DNA of 64,000 nt from Amia ocellicauda. Lineage: Eukaryota > Chordata > Actinopteri > Amiiformes > Amiidae. The stretch is taken from the NCBI RefSeq assembly GCF_036373705.1, contig NC_089868.1, forward strand, positions 15,544,520-15,608,519. The letters are read 5' to 3'. The notes below the pieces were generated by a model, which was not told where the DNA came from, did not search any database, and worked only from the letters and a program-made list of their open reading frames with translations. Positions 1 to 13,200 of this stretch are shown in pieces. The number at the start of each line of letters is the position of its first letter. Position 1 is the first letter of the stretch. A program made the position numbers and the translations under genes.

Positions 1-51
1 TTGATGATGTATAACATTAGAAATGTATAGAGGGATTATTCAGTTGTGCTG

Positions 52-1110
52 CATAAGAACATAAGAACATAAGAAAGTTTACAAACAAGAGGGGGCCATT
101 CAACCCATCGTGCTCGTTTGGTGTTCATTAATATCTAAGTGATCCAAGGATCCTATCCAGACTATTTTTAAATGTTCCCAAACTTTCAGCTTCAACCACA
201 TCGCTGGGTAGTTTATTCTAGATTGTGACGCCTCTCTGTGTGTAAAGAAGTGTCTCCTGTTTTCCGTTTTGAATGCCTTGAACCCCAATTTCCATTTGTG
301 TCCCCGGGTGCGTGTGTCCCTGCTGATCTGGAAAAGCTCCTCTGGTTTGATGTGGTCGATGCCTTTCATGATTTTGAAGACTTGGATCAAGTCCCCACGT
401 AGTCTCCTCTGTTCCAGGGTGAAAAGGTTCAGTTCCTCAGTCTCTCAGTAGGACATTCCCTTCAGACCTGGAATAAGTCTGGTTGCTCTCCTCTGAACTG
501 CCTCTAAAGCATATCCTTCTTGAAGTGTGGAGCCCAGAACTGTACACAGTATCCAGATGAGCTCTAACTAGTGCATTGTACAGTCTTAACATTACTGCAC
601 TACACTTTTGTAGGAAATGACAAAGCACACTACACTTTTACACTTTTGACAATATACCCTAATATTGTAATATTGTTTGCCTTTTTTATTGCTTCCCCAC
701 ATTGTTTGGAGAAAGTGAAGAGTCCACATAGACTCCTAGGTCTTTCTCATGCGTTACTTCATCTAGATCTGTACCTCCCATAGTGTAATTATAGTGGATA
801 TTTTTGTTACCTGCATGTATTACCTTGCACTTGTCCACATTGAATTTCATTTGCCAGGTGTCGGCCCACAACTGAATATTATCTAAGTCCCTCTGAATAG
901 CCTGTGCTGCCAAGATTGTATCTGCTGAGCCACCTATTTTAGTATCATCTGCAAATTTGACAAGTTTGCTAACTATCCCAGAGTCCAGATCATTAATATA
1001 GATTAGAAAAAGCAAAGGCCCTAGTACTGATCCCTGTGGAACTCCACTAACAACCTCACTCCAGTTAGAGGTGACTCCTCTAATTGACACCCTCTGTTTC
1101 CTACATGCAT
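52..1110 (-). mobile_element. 5'-truncated CR1-like non-LTR retrotransposon (LINE)
   Basis: Read on the minus strand, this stretch carries the C-terminal half of a LINE reverse transcriptase. It is followed by a short 3' tail made of an 8-bp unit (TTCTTATG-like, seen on the plus strand as repeated ataagaac at 52-76). The protein signal includes the conserved block SGVPQGSVLGPLLFLIYIND, then FADD, then the post-catalytic domain and a C-terminal region in other frames. The 8-bp terminal microsatellite is typical of CR1-group LINEs. The copy starts abruptly near 1110, so it is a 5'-truncated insertion, and the frame shifts between segments show it is dead. The exact family within CR1/L2/Rex is inferred and needs a repeat-library comparison. 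Confidence 0.85.
100..1090 (-). pseudogene. Remnant reverse transcriptase ORF of the CR1-like LINE
   Basis: Three separate minus-strand reading segments together cover the palm, thumb and C-terminal region of a LINE reverse transcriptase: about 1090-686, then 628-437, then 390-100. The active-site FADD lies at about 944-955. The upstream block with VPQGSVLGP is intact. The two later segments lie in different frames with stops between them, so small indels have broken the gene. There is no endonuclease domain because the 5' part is absent. It cannot encode a working enzyme. Confidence 0.8.
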
Positions 1111-2883
1111 GCAGAGATCAACTCTTGCTTTAGTTCAGAAAAATAAATTTTAAAATAAGAAAAAAACATATATGTTTAAGATGCAGAATGCAAACAAATC
1201 ACAATGCTGTATAATAGGGATCATATAAAATGAGAGCAGATTAAAATTAAAATCTTACAATAGCTACATTTAGGTGAATCTAACCACATAAAAGACGAAG
1301 GGATATTGCAAACTATAATCCGGTACATTCAGTGCATTGAAATACACTTTTATATGGAATATCATATGCATTTTTGTCAGGAATAGGTTTAAAATGCAGA
1401 CTTTGCTTTAGTACATGGGCTGTTAAAATTCATGTTATTACCCATTGGCGAGACACAGTGATTATATTAAGTCCCATGCAGTAGAAAGATTTCTACAATG
1501 TCTTCAGCAGAGAAGCCTGACTTGTTACTTGTTACTGTAATGCAGCTGTGATGTGGGTAGGATAATGTGGTGTCTGGAGGAGAGAGGTGAGGTCACAGGC
1601 GATGAGGAAACTGCAGTGATCCCACACAGCTGGGCAGCAGTCACCAATGGCTTCATGTCAATAAAGGCTTCATTTCAAATGCAGTTTGAAAATACAAAAT
1701 AATCAATTTTCCTCACTCCACAGTGAGTAGACCATAAATTAAGCAAAGCAATGGTTCAGGCAGGAAACTCACTTAATTGAACTCAGTGGGCAAAAGCCTA
1801 TTGGCTGCTTCAGAAAATGAGTAGGAACAAATGGTACATAAACTCACACAAAACAGCGTCCCCTGTCGTGTTTTTGAAATCCCCACCACCTCCCCAGGAT
1901 CCACCTGCGTCCTGGCTCCCGTGTCAAGGGGGAGTGGCAGCTGCACAGTCCCCTGCCCAAAGCTGAAGTTGGTCAGGCATGCAAGTGCTGCTAAAAGTAA
2001 TGGCGGGCAGGGCCCCCTTGAATGTGAGACCAATGTCAATGTCTATGTAAATGCTTGTTACTACTAATAAATGCCACGTTATTGCATTAATTGTCCTGAT
2101 TGAAAGTACTGTCAATGACAGATCTATATATTACACTGATATCCAGTTTGCTAACTCACTTGTGCACAATAAATCAAGCAATGTGCCAAATATCTGTGAC
2201 CTAATAATTCATTTATTTACTTGACCGGAACATTGTCTTCTTCACTTTTCTTTTTTTTCCATCACAATTTTTGTCAAAATTCTGTTTGTGGATGTTTTCT
2301 TACAGCAAACATGTAAAGACAAAAGGCCTTTATATTCAGTCGCAGATTCAATATTTTTGCAGCCTATGGAGTTGTGTAGATCCACACTGTACGAATCACT
2401 CTGTTCACTCACCCACTGCAGTTATATTTACAAAGATGTCAGTGGAAGTAGAGGAATGAAACTTTGGCAGTGCAATAGTTCAATAGAGCTTTGTGCAGTG
2501 GACCTGGGAAATGGGTTTCGAGGCTTACACGCTTGAACACATGAGATAAAATGCTCTACAGTCAGCCAGAGATGGAATTAGACAAGGTTCAGTCCTAGGA
2601 AATATGGTTCATAGAAAACCTTATGATATACCTACAAACATCACAATAGAAGAAAAGTAATCTGTGAAGCCTTCTGCACCAACCACACTAAAAGGAAAAG
2701 TGGCTGTTTCAGTGTGCTTTGAGGGTCAGCAACAGCAAAGGAAATACAACCTGGTTAACATTAACTGTAAACACAATATTCACTGAAGGCATAATACAGT
2801 GAGAAATGCAAACATGAACAGGGTAAATCACCCACAAATCAGAAACCTGCAACCAAATGTTTGTTTTTATATCATAAATGAAT
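1111..2883. other. Noncoding stretch downstream of mob3c, nothing recognised
   Basis: This stretch separates the LINE fragment from the probable 3' end of mob3c. Short open frames are present but have no family signature and no consistent splice structure. No RNA gene or clear repeat is recognised. Confidence 0.5.
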
Positions 2884-4010
2884 TTTATTGATTGGAAAAA
2901 AAAACATCTTTTAAAATACATTTTCTGATAACAAATGCAAAACGTTAAAGTGTTTTATGTTTTAAATCAGAACAAACTATTTACAGTTAGCTTTCTGTTG
3001 TTTCAAAAGTGTCTCTCTTTGGTGCTGGAAGACACTGACTGGAGGGGGCTTTTTTAATGTGCCACATGTGAAACAGACCACAAAGACTACCGATATGTAG
3101 ACTAGGATTTGTATCTTTGTATAACCAAGTCCCTTAGAGGGTAATATAAGTTCCCAGAAGAACATTAATAAATTACAGAAAACATGTGCTGGTGTAATTT
3201 ATACGAGAGAGAGAGGGTAGTATTGAAAGTCATCCATTGGTTGAATTGTTTGTGTGTGTAAGGTGGCCCAGTGACATTATTGCCAAACTGAAGTCAGTTC
3301 TATATATGTTTGCCCTGAAACACAAGGGGAGGACATTATAATAAGCACAGCTGCCAATAGAAACTTCAGTTCCTGCGTCAAAGTGGTACAGGCTTCATTG
3401 TCACAGAGGGGCCTGGTTACAAGTCTTCTCTACCTGAGGTAGTTATTAAAAGCTACGGGTTTGGAGGCATTTTATTTCATTGCATTTGCATCAGTGAATT
3501 GTGTTCCAGCTGTGGCTCTGTGACACGTAGAGGAAGGACAACGTCATCACCCTGGTTTGTCCTGTATTGTTCCTTTATAACTGGCTCAAATGGTCCCTAA
3601 AGGGAGCTACATGTACAAAACACTACTTATCCCAGGAAGAGATCAAACCCATGCAAAGATAAAAGTGAATAAATAAAAAAACATGCTCAGACGAAGTAGG
3701 GCTGATGTACAGACAACTAGACTATCTCGGCGGATGAGGAAGTAAGTGAGCATGCAAGAGCCCTGGCTATTGGTGCAATACCAGAGGTTCCAGAGCAAGT
3801 CCCTTCTCTGTAAGCAAATATATGTCTGGAAAGGTTGTCACAGGAAGATCTGGAGCCATGCAAGAGTCAAGTATCTCTTCAGGCGACAAATCAGTCCCCC
3901 ACAGTCCCGGAGTATAAACTCAGGATTCTGACGGTTGTTCCATCATCTCCAGCAGAACAAATATGCTCCATTTGAAATGTGAGGGCGAGCAGTGCGCTTC
4001 CTGCTGAGCG
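2884..4010 (-). other. mob3c: Probable 3' UTR of mob3c
   Basis: Sequence 3' of the mob3c stop on the minus strand. AATAAA hexamers on the minus strand occur at 3476-3471 and 2889-2884 and are candidate poly(A) signals. Which one is used cannot be decided from sequence, so the lower boundary is tentative. Confidence 0.35.
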
Positions 4011-7000
4011 TTAGTTGCAGATTTTTTCAGTCATGTCTTTCTGTAAAGAATAAAAAGGGAGATACAGTGAGATATGTCTGATAACTGATAATACACACAT
4101 TGCTATATATCAGATAATTTGTATCATACCACTTCATGTACGCTTTGCTAGGCCATATTTACAATAAAATGTTCAAATAATCATCCACATTTTAAATGAT
4201 CATGTACATTTGAATGACAGGGAGGAGAGGAATTGCAGGTGTTCCCTATTTTTATCAGTGTGGTTGTTTATGAAGTGTTGGGTCATCAGTTTAGACTGAG
4301 AGAATGTAGAGATACCTTTAACAAGCCTGAGTTCAGTTCCTCTGTGACACTAGACTTGGTGCGAGACGCATAAATCAATAATCCTTGCTCATATCAGAGA
4401 CAAACAGCAAATCTAGCCTGTCATCAATGGGGCAGTTCACTGACCCTCCGAACACTCTCTTTTGGCATGAAAGGCTTTGTTACAAGAGGATGTCTTTGTT
4501 CCTCCACTGATTATCTCCAAACAAGCCCCAACGTACAGTCCTCTCGACTGTGTTCTTTTATCTTATTTTGAGTTCAATTATCCCTGGAGATCTCGGACAA
4601 GATTGTTTGCTATTATTATCAAACTGAGAAGAAGTATTTAATGATGTGGGTGACTGTAATTGCATGATTAGAGGAATAATGAGGAGTTTGTGACGGTGCA
4701 TCGTTTCCGATACAGCTTCGCCGTCCTCGGGGATGTGTACATGCTTGAATCAAGAGAGCTCTTCTGATAACGCTGGCAGGACGCTAAGATGCGACTTTAT
4801 TGCCGAAAATGCTGGAGCAGACGATGATTATTACAGCGTGGGCAACATTGCAATTATAAAAGATGATTAAACTAAACATAATAAAGTTATAATAGGCATT
4901 GTATACATGGCTTTGCGACAGATGAGGATTTTCAGTACAGAGGAGTTTCATCATGTTCAATTGTCTACAATACGTGTCTGAAACGAAGACTGAAATCACC
5001 TGTTTGATCAACCATGTCTCCTCTTACCCACAAACGGTTAACTGTACAAATGAATACAGCCTCCTAATGACCACCAGGAAAACAAATCTCACTCCAGGTG
5101 ATATCATTCAATCTTCAGAAGTACATCCTTCTCTGTCTGTTTTATCCCACTTTTACAATTACTTGTGTTTAACAACTTTGCGAGAATAAGCTTGTAACAA
5201 ACGTCACTTTGAATGAACAGAACTGTAATCTAAATAGGAACCTCCTGGTTGAATGAAGGTTAACAATAGAAAATCCCGCACGTTACAAATCACCGATTCA
5301 CTCAGTCGATGGCTTAATCGGCTCTTTGTCTGGGGGCGGGAGAGACAAGGAAGTAATACATTAATTCCATGTTAATGAACGCGGCTCCAATATTAATGAG
5401 TGAGGGACAGGCGTTAAGGGGCCTTATCTACAGGAAGGTTTTATCGAAAGACTCCTTTAATTAAAACAGTCTCCGCAGAAAAGGCCAGCTGTCTGTTTGG
5501 CGGCACAGTTTCTCCATGCACCAAACACGAGACACTGACCTCTAATAATAATGACGACAGCCTAGGGCATGAAATATGCAGGATATGATTATGGCCAGAA
5601 AATGTCCAGTTCTGCTGTTTGCTATCTATAGTACACTGTACTACAGGTGCTACAGAAATATCACGTTAATAGCAAAAAAGGCTTTCCAGATGGTTTGTTA
5701 TGTGTCCTACAATCTACAACATGTTGCCGACAATTTAAGCAGCTTAGTCGCTGATGTCACTCTGCCGTTTGATTGACTTCCAAAAGCTTCCCAGAACGTA
5801 ACAAAAGAGGAGAACAGGTCTGGGAAAGTGACTTAAGAAGTGTGGAACAGTGTGAGAAGACTGTCTCACTAAAAAATCACTGAGAACAAGCAAGACTTTA
5901 TATGGACTAAGCAATGAAGAAAGAGGGAAAACGTTGAAATCCAGATGCTTATGTAGTTTCGTGTCAATGGTTTCCAGGTACAGTCACTTGTCAGTTATCT
6001 AAAATATAACTCCCACTGAACACTGAGAAAGCTCTGGAAAGACCCACAGAGAGATCACAGTGTTGAGCAGATGCAGCAATCCCCAGCCTGACCTTCTGAC
6101 ATTGCAGTCCCAACTGTGCAGTTTAAATTGTACAGCACACACAGGGTACACGCTGTGAAGCATTTCATTTTACATACCCATGCGTCAGTGACAAGTCTGA
6201 TAAAACCCTTCAGAGCAGTAGTATTCATCAGCCAGTGCCGGCTAATTACACGCTTGATCTTCCTGTGAGAAAGACAATCTCCAAGCTGCTTTGTCACACT
6301 AATGGCCGTGGTCTTGATGTGTGTGAGCGCAGCTTTGACTGAAATAAATGAAACAGCCATCCAAGCCTCGTTTTCATTTTACTTGAGACTGGTCTCATGA
6401 CAAGACTAAAAATAGTCTGATTTTTTTATTTAGTTTTTTAGTTATATGCAAAAGAAATATAAGCCATAAACATGCAAATAAGGTCCTTCAGAGCAGAATG
6501 TGTGAAGACGCCGATTACAAGTTCAATGTCTAAGTTGTTATCTGTAAACCATAAACTGTTTAGTTGTACTGCTCATAGATTATATTATCACCTGACATGC
6601 AAGATGTTTAGGCTAAACTACGGAAGCACCACAGAGATAACGCTGCATTTTTTCACAATAATTATCAGTGTTTTGTATCATTGCATGTTTTACACTTGAG
6701 ATCAGGAAGTGGAGAACTAACATTAAAAGACAGAACATTGAACCGTCAGCTTTAAAGTGAGTTCCAGTTGCTTACAGGAGTTATCGAAATCAAAAACGCA
6801 GTGCCCCTGAAATAAATACTTTTATTTTATTGTCTGTATGGTATATTTCTGGGGCAAACGGTTTTCTCAGAATGAAGCACCCTGACTGTGCTAAGGGTTT
6901 TGCCAATGAAGGTGCCTCGCTCCAGAAATATTTCAATAATAATGAAATGAAATAGCGCTGTGTAGTATTCGCTGCTGTTTCAATAGACTGTACACAACAT

Positions 7001-10000
7001 CATCCCATTGTTCAAAATATATAAGAACGGCTTACCCCAGAAATGTACGTTACTGACAACAGCAGTAAATACAGATGTGCAGAACAGTATTTAATAACAG
7101 TATTTAATTTCAATTATTGAATATTTCTGGGGCATGGTATTTCTCATACAAATTAATATTAATAAATAATAGAAAGACTGTTGTTCAGTCAAAGTGTTTT
7201 GGCTGAATAACTACTAAAAGCAGCTAAATGTAACCCCAGTGTCTTAAGATATACCCAACAACTGTAAAACATGATACAGAACAATAATTATGGTGTAATA
7301 ATGCAATATTGATGATTGCAAAATAACACAATATACGTTCACCTGATCTGAATTTGTAAATAAAGCAGCACAATCTACTGGCCTGAGTCCGAGAGAGCCG
7401 CATCACACTGGGATTGCATCATCAGCCCCGGAGAGAGGTTTTTGAATAATTCATCAGGCACCTTCTCTTTGCCTTCCTTATGTTGAATATTTCTCCCTGA
7501 GCTCACGATCACAGGAGGGATCACCCACCTCTGCTCAAAACCCCCCGAATGCCCCTCGTTCCAGGACAAATGGGCCAGGAGCTCGTTACAGTGCGGAAAT
7601 CAAAGCCCTTGCGCCGACAAAGCCCTTGTGCCCTCCTGACCCCAACAATCACGTTGCTGTGAACAAAGCGTGCAGTACGGCACGCCTCGCTGCTCTCAAC
7701 GCTCTCCTCAATCCCACATGTCAGATTTCAAATCATCGCATCTCAGACAGCCTATTTTCTTGATCAGTTCAGCACATGACCTCACCCGTACCCATGTCCT
7801 ACTTTCACCCATCGGCCCTCATCAGCATAACCGAGCTGCTGAGCATAAGGAGCATCGCAACGGCTTGTTATATCATACTGAGTCGGTGTATCTCTCAACG
7901 TAGGTTGTTTCAGAGCCACGGGCCCAGACTGCCCTGCCCGTGCGCCCGCCATTCCCACTCACCAGGGGCTCGAGTTCCGAGTGCTCGATGAGGCTGAACT
8001 CTACGATGAAGTAGTAGTAGTGTTTGTAGCAGGTGTTGATGTGCGCCTCGGCCCCCATGCTGCAGATGCGGTCGAAGTGGTGGATGTAGACGTGGACGAA
8101 CACGCGGAAGAGTCGGCTCAGGATCTTCTTGCACACCTGCTGGAAGTTCTTGGGGAAGGGGACTCCTGAAGGATTGAACGACATCCTGTCAGCATATACT
8201 CAAATTCACTAAACCCTCAGCAAAGTATTGAAATCAATAAATAAAAGGAAGTTCATTCAAAAACTCGCCCATGAAGATTGTCTGATACATTTTTTTGAGA
8301 TAATTGAAATGCATAATCATACATAATCACAGTTTGCAAACAGTACCTCTCAGCTGATTAAACACAGGCAAGCAGGGATGAGGAATCTGAGTCCTGTATG
8401 AATTTAACTGGTTTCATTCTACTTATAGCTGTACTTTCATGGTGTGTCCTGTACAGCTTCACAAACACCCTACAGCAATCTCCCAAATGGTATACACTGA
8501 GATCTGCCTGTGTTCTCAGTAGGGCATTTTTGGACAAACTGGATTAGGAGTTCTGCACTGGTTCATCAAGACCTGTGTTTGAATTTTTTAGACACATTGT
8601 CCCCCTATCCCTTATCCTCCATAAGCCAACACTGAGGTCAACTGGGAAATACATTCTCCACACAAGGTTGCTTATACACGATTGTTTTTATCTCCCGAAA
8701 TGCCAGCCATCGCCTGTCTCCGGCCTCTGCGCTGGGGTGTGGGAAATCCAGGTGACAGGCAGCGCCATGGTTTGGCATTAAGGTTTCATCTCCTGTCATC
8801 CAGACGATTTGTTTGAAATGTCAGCGTCATGGTGTAATTAACCCCTGGGTGAACCGTGCCGGGTAATCCTGGCTGCAGCAGGACTTTCTACTGCCAGGAA
8901 GAGACACAGCTAGCCAAGACAGACTCCCCACCGCCCAACAGCTTTGCAATACATCTGTATTTCTCTCCTCTGTTCTTTAGCCTGAATACGTTTACTGTGG
9001 CAAACTTTTCTTGCGCTCTTTTTTCCTTTTTTTTGGACCCAATATGAAACTGCAAACTTAGCGTTACAGCATAGTGAGTTATCTCTGACACCATTACCCT
9101 GACGGCGCCATTCAATCCCGCTGTTTACAGTTTACAAGCGTCCCGTTGGTTTCCTCTGGCTGTGAGGAGGATGCAAACACTGAACAGCACTTTGAATAAA
9201 ATAATGTTCTGTCTGGAGCTACACATGTTCTTAAACACAGTCAATAATTGAAGGGAAGCAACTGCAAAGAAATATGAATTACATATTTGCAAAATGACAC
9301 TTGAAAATGAAAATACACACAAATTCACTTTCCGGTCTGCCGTTTTTGCAGTGGAGTGAGAGAAGTCACACTGTTTGACTGTCACTGATGATTTTGTATT
9401 GTTGACGCAAGAGACTTTTAAAAGCAATTTACTTCTGGCGTGTTATCTGGCACTTCTTATTTGTGTGATTATGTTGGGAGTATAATATGAACCCAAGAGA
9501 TAGGGGAACTTGCATTCAAATTCAGGCTGCCAGCATTTAAAATAGACTCAATACATGCTCACTTGTTAGGTGAGTATTGGTGCTTTTTTCTTGAAATGTA
9601 TAATTCACCTGCACCGCTGCTTATCCCCAGCAGAGGGCGCCTCTAACTTGCTTCCTAACTGCCAGACCTAGCTCAAAGTGAAAGGCACATACAAGGCTGC
9701 CCCACCTCCACAAAACCCCCCCATCCCTACCCTGATACACAACAGAAGTGTCGAGCAAAATTTTTGTGCTCCTCACCCACCTATTCGAGTGGGGAAGATG
9801 TTCTCGTTGTTGATGAGGGTCTCGATCCAGTCCATCATCAGGTTCATGTACTGCAGGGCGGGCAGCTTGGTGGGCTTCTTGTACAGGTTGCCGTCCTGCC
9901 AGCGGTACTCGTAGCGCAGGCCACCGGACATGATGGGGCAGGAGCGCTCGGTGCAGAACTCACTGACCGTGCCGTAGATGAGGTTGATGCGGTTGAAGAA

Positions 10001-10198
10001 GTCCACCACGTGCACCGCGATCCAGTCATTGATGTTCTCCCCCTCGGGCAGCTGGACCACCTTCCTCAGGTCCAGCCCAGACTTCAGTGAGGCTTGGGCC
10101 TTCTTGTACAGCTCGAACCGCTGGGTCCCCGGCTCAAAGCGCTTCCGAGGCCGGAATGTTTTGTCTTTGCTGAAGACTTGTCCCAGACACAGGGCCAT
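4011..10198 (-). CDS. mob3c: MOB kinase activator 3C, complete, 3 coding exons
   Basis: Coding exons on the minus strand are 10198-9781, 8165-7963 and 4040-4011 (stop TAA at 4013-4011). Splices are ATAG|gtgggt, ccttcag|GAGTCC, CCCCTG|gtgagt and ctttacag|AAAGAC, and the frame is kept throughout. The product is 216 residues, the length usual for MOB3C, starting MALCLGQVF and ending with a nine-residue last exon (KDMTEKICN). Zn-binding residues of the Mob/phocein fold are visible: C82 and C87 (CTERSC), H164 and H169 (HVYIHH). MOB proteins are small adaptors that bind NDR/LATS-type or STE20-type kinases. MOB3 members are poorly understood and do not strongly activate NDR kinases. MOB3C rather than MOB3A/B is chosen from the MALCL start and the KSGLDLR and GAEAH residues. 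A 5' UTR splice acceptor (ttacag) lies just upstream at about 10211, so at least one noncoding exon lies further upstream. Confidence 0.95.
4041..7962 (-). other. mob3c: mob3c intron 2 (long), no embedded gene seen
   Basis: A 3.9-kb intron before the tiny last coding exon. It contains a GC/homeobox-motif-rich patch at about 5270-5540, a palindromic MEF2-type site at 6404-6417 and a cluster of direct and inverted TTTCTGGGG repeats at 6843-7134 (see findings). No coding exon or structured RNA gene is recognised. Confidence 0.6.
6843..7134. repeat. Cluster of direct and inverted 14-mer repeats in mob3c intron 2
   Basis: The 14-mer atatttctggggca occurs exactly at 6843-6856 and at 7121-7134. Inverted near-copies occur at about 6920-6931 (ctccagaaatat) and 7033-7046 (taccccagaaatgt). 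The stretch 6920-6950 is also an imperfect inverted match of about 30 bases to 7104-7132. This could be a decayed small inverted-repeat element or a regulatory cluster. Confidence 0.5.
8166..9780 (-). other. mob3c: mob3c intron 1, nothing embedded
   Basis: Intron between coding exons 1 and 2, with donor gtgggt and acceptor ccttcag on the minus strand. Short open frames here have no family signal. Confidence 0.7.
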
Positions 10199-10211
10199 TT
10201 TGTTTTCCTGT

Positions 10212-13200
10212 AACCGGGAGGGAAGGGGGTGATGGGAGCTCTCGTGGATGTTAGGGAAACCTTTAGGATCCTGTGAATGGCGGGGTTGTCTTTAGCAAAA
10301 CAAGGTTGTTGAGGTTGTGCAGGACAATGCAGTCCTCTGTGGAGGCACCACTGAAGGACTCGGTTTCTCCTCAAGAGGCAGAGCTCAGTTTGGGAGCAGA
10401 AGGTGGGATCGGGTGGCCTTTTGCTGTTGGAATGGAAAGGAACAGTAAGTAGTGATTCAAGGGCAAGTATATATTTAAAAAAGAAAAGTTGTTATATTTG
10501 TATCTTTTTCATCTTCCACAAACATCTAAATGACGTTTGCAGGTTAAAACCAGGGAAACCAAACCAGCCAATCAGTATAATTTGTTTTCGGAAGCTCAGA
10601 ATAACCAGGGAAGCATTTTCACAGCTGATTCTTAAGATGGTTTCATTGTATGGTCTCAGTTATATATTATATATACAACAATAAAATATATTTACATAAT
10701 TGATTAAAAGGGATGCTTTTTAAACAATCATTTTTGTATCCCTGGCAGTTTCAGGACAGTTTCCAGTCCGAAAACAGCTGATTGACCGCTTTCTCTTACA
10801 ACAGCTGATTGGCACATTCCTAATCTGCTTGAACTACACATCCCCCAGATGCACAAAAGCATATTAATCATTCTGCAGAAAACTGGTCTGGGGACATGTT
10901 TCTGTACAAACAGAGGAGCAAATTGCGATGAGAACTGTGATGAGTGTTGTAGTACCCCTTCGGGATTCCCCGTGTTAATATAAGAAACCATCTGACAACA
11001 TGACAACACTTCCCTGTACTCAGGAGAGTCACTCCTGCTGCCCGCATTGTTATTTTATCTACTTGTGTTGCCAGTCCTATTCTGTGTGACCCTCTGCTCT
11101 TCCTCCTATTTAGATTATATGTTCATTATTAGTCTCTGGAGAACAATGGCTTTGTGCAATCTTTCCTCCCCCAAGATGATTGTTTGGTAGTGTGCAGAGG
11201 ACAGAGGAAGTAGATTAACTAGTGAAGACACATCTTGGACTTCAGTCTTTGCAACCCTGACGTAAAGCCCCGTCTCATTTCCTGTCACCCACAGACTTTA
11301 GGTTGTTGTTTATTTTGCTTTTCTTCAGCGCCTTTTCCTTTAAGATGTGAAATATGTTATTATATTTGTTTACACAATGTGGTTCAGATGTCAGATGGAG
11401 TCTGGAACAAATTACATTCTTTCTCATTCCAACACATCAGATAGGATCCCAGTGTAAAGACTTTTGTCACAGCAGCGCACATCTGCTGCCCCGAGATAAG
11501 TTATAGCCGAGTACGCACTTCCTTCCATTACACAGGATTGGGCCTTATAGAAAATACTCGACGGTAGTTCATCTCTAATTCAGAGACGGTAGGAGAATAG
11601 AATGTTTTTTCTGAAAAATGTACAAAATGTTACAGACTCGATCGGATTCAGAAACTGACGGTGCTGCCCTTGTAATTAAAGTCTTGTCCCTAACTTTGCA
11701 TAGACTAATAAAATGTTCTGATCTCAGGTCAACTCTTAGACAAATCCACTAATAACTGATAACAGTGTGTGTCTCAATAATAAGGGTCTTGTGTCTACTG
11801 CACTTCAGAGGTGAGTCACCAGCTTTTGAAGATGATTCACCTGCTAATCATGAAAAATCATGATGTCAGGCCAGGTCAAGCACCAGTAAAACAGAGTGCT
11901 GAACTATAGTCCAATGGCACTGAAAACTGCTCTGAACAGGGATCGACCTTTGGATCTGAAAGCCGGGATCTGTCCGTGTCAAGTAAAATGACAGTAAAGC
12001 AAAGATGTAGTAAAAGTTAAAACATAAAAAGGTAAATAATGGACAAACAGGAAACACATATTACTATAAAACATATTATATAGACAGTACACTGGCCGTG
12101 AGCATTACCAGGGAAGGTGATGTGAAAAAACAAAGCAAATCGATACTTCATTAACGCCTGCTTCACGTTATATAGTGAGTGTAACAAGGGTTGTTGTGAA
12201 AACCAACAACTAAAAATACAGCTAATGTGACTTCCCCAAAAAATCTCATCAAGATTGATAAATGTACTTGGAGCAAACAGAGAAAATACTGTAGGAAACT
12301 CAGCTCCTCTCAACTCTTTCCGAGGACATCCTCAGCCAACAGCAAAAGCAGTGGAGTTTCTCAAAGTCATCCGGCACTTGAACCCGAGACTTCAGCCCCT
12401 GAATCAAATGATCAGTATAACGCGGCCCTACAGCTCACTATATAGCCTGCTATTCCACACAACATACCTAACCCTGGGGAAATTAAAACCTGCTGTTTTT
12501 GATGCTGACTTGAAATTAAATCAAAATTATAGCAGCTTTATACCCACATGCCCACGTTTAGAGACACGTTAGTCCATAGCAATGTGTCAGTGTAGCAAGA
12601 AAAACAAAACCTCATTCATCAATGTGTGCCAGCCTCCTGCGTTAGTGATGGGTGGTTTTAAAGAGCCAATTTTGAGGCGTATAAATATAAATATATATAT
12701 ATATTATATATATATATATATTAAAAATGGTTCAGAATTTGAAAAAGGTGTCTATGTGGTGCATAGACATTAATCTTGGCCTGATTTGTTTCTAAATTTG
12801 CATTTCAAAAGGTTTTGAGATAATATTTTACATGCTCACAGATCCAGTAGGGCTGGTTTATTAAATTAGCTTCTACAAAGTGTCACCACATGTGTCTTTT
12901 GAATATGAAAAAACTGCCTCCCTAAAGAGGACACAAAATATGGATATGTTGTGTGTAATTGTAACCTTATGAAAATGGTTTGCAAATAACATACTTTAAG
13001 CTTTTCAAAGCGCAAGCAATTAAACACACCCAAACCTCATGTACACCCAAATTAGAATAAACCTAACACTAAGGGACACAATATGCAAACGTCCAAACAG
13101 GGGATGAATCATGTGCTCCAATTATAATAAACCTGTTGTAAACATTTTCCTAAAACCGGTCACACACCTTTGGGAGCCACTGAGTCCGTAAGGAAAACTA

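Noticed and set aside
11820-11870. Short palindromic words around aatcatgaaaaatcatgatg
   Set aside because: A short local dyad in AT-rich DNA, with no further structure.
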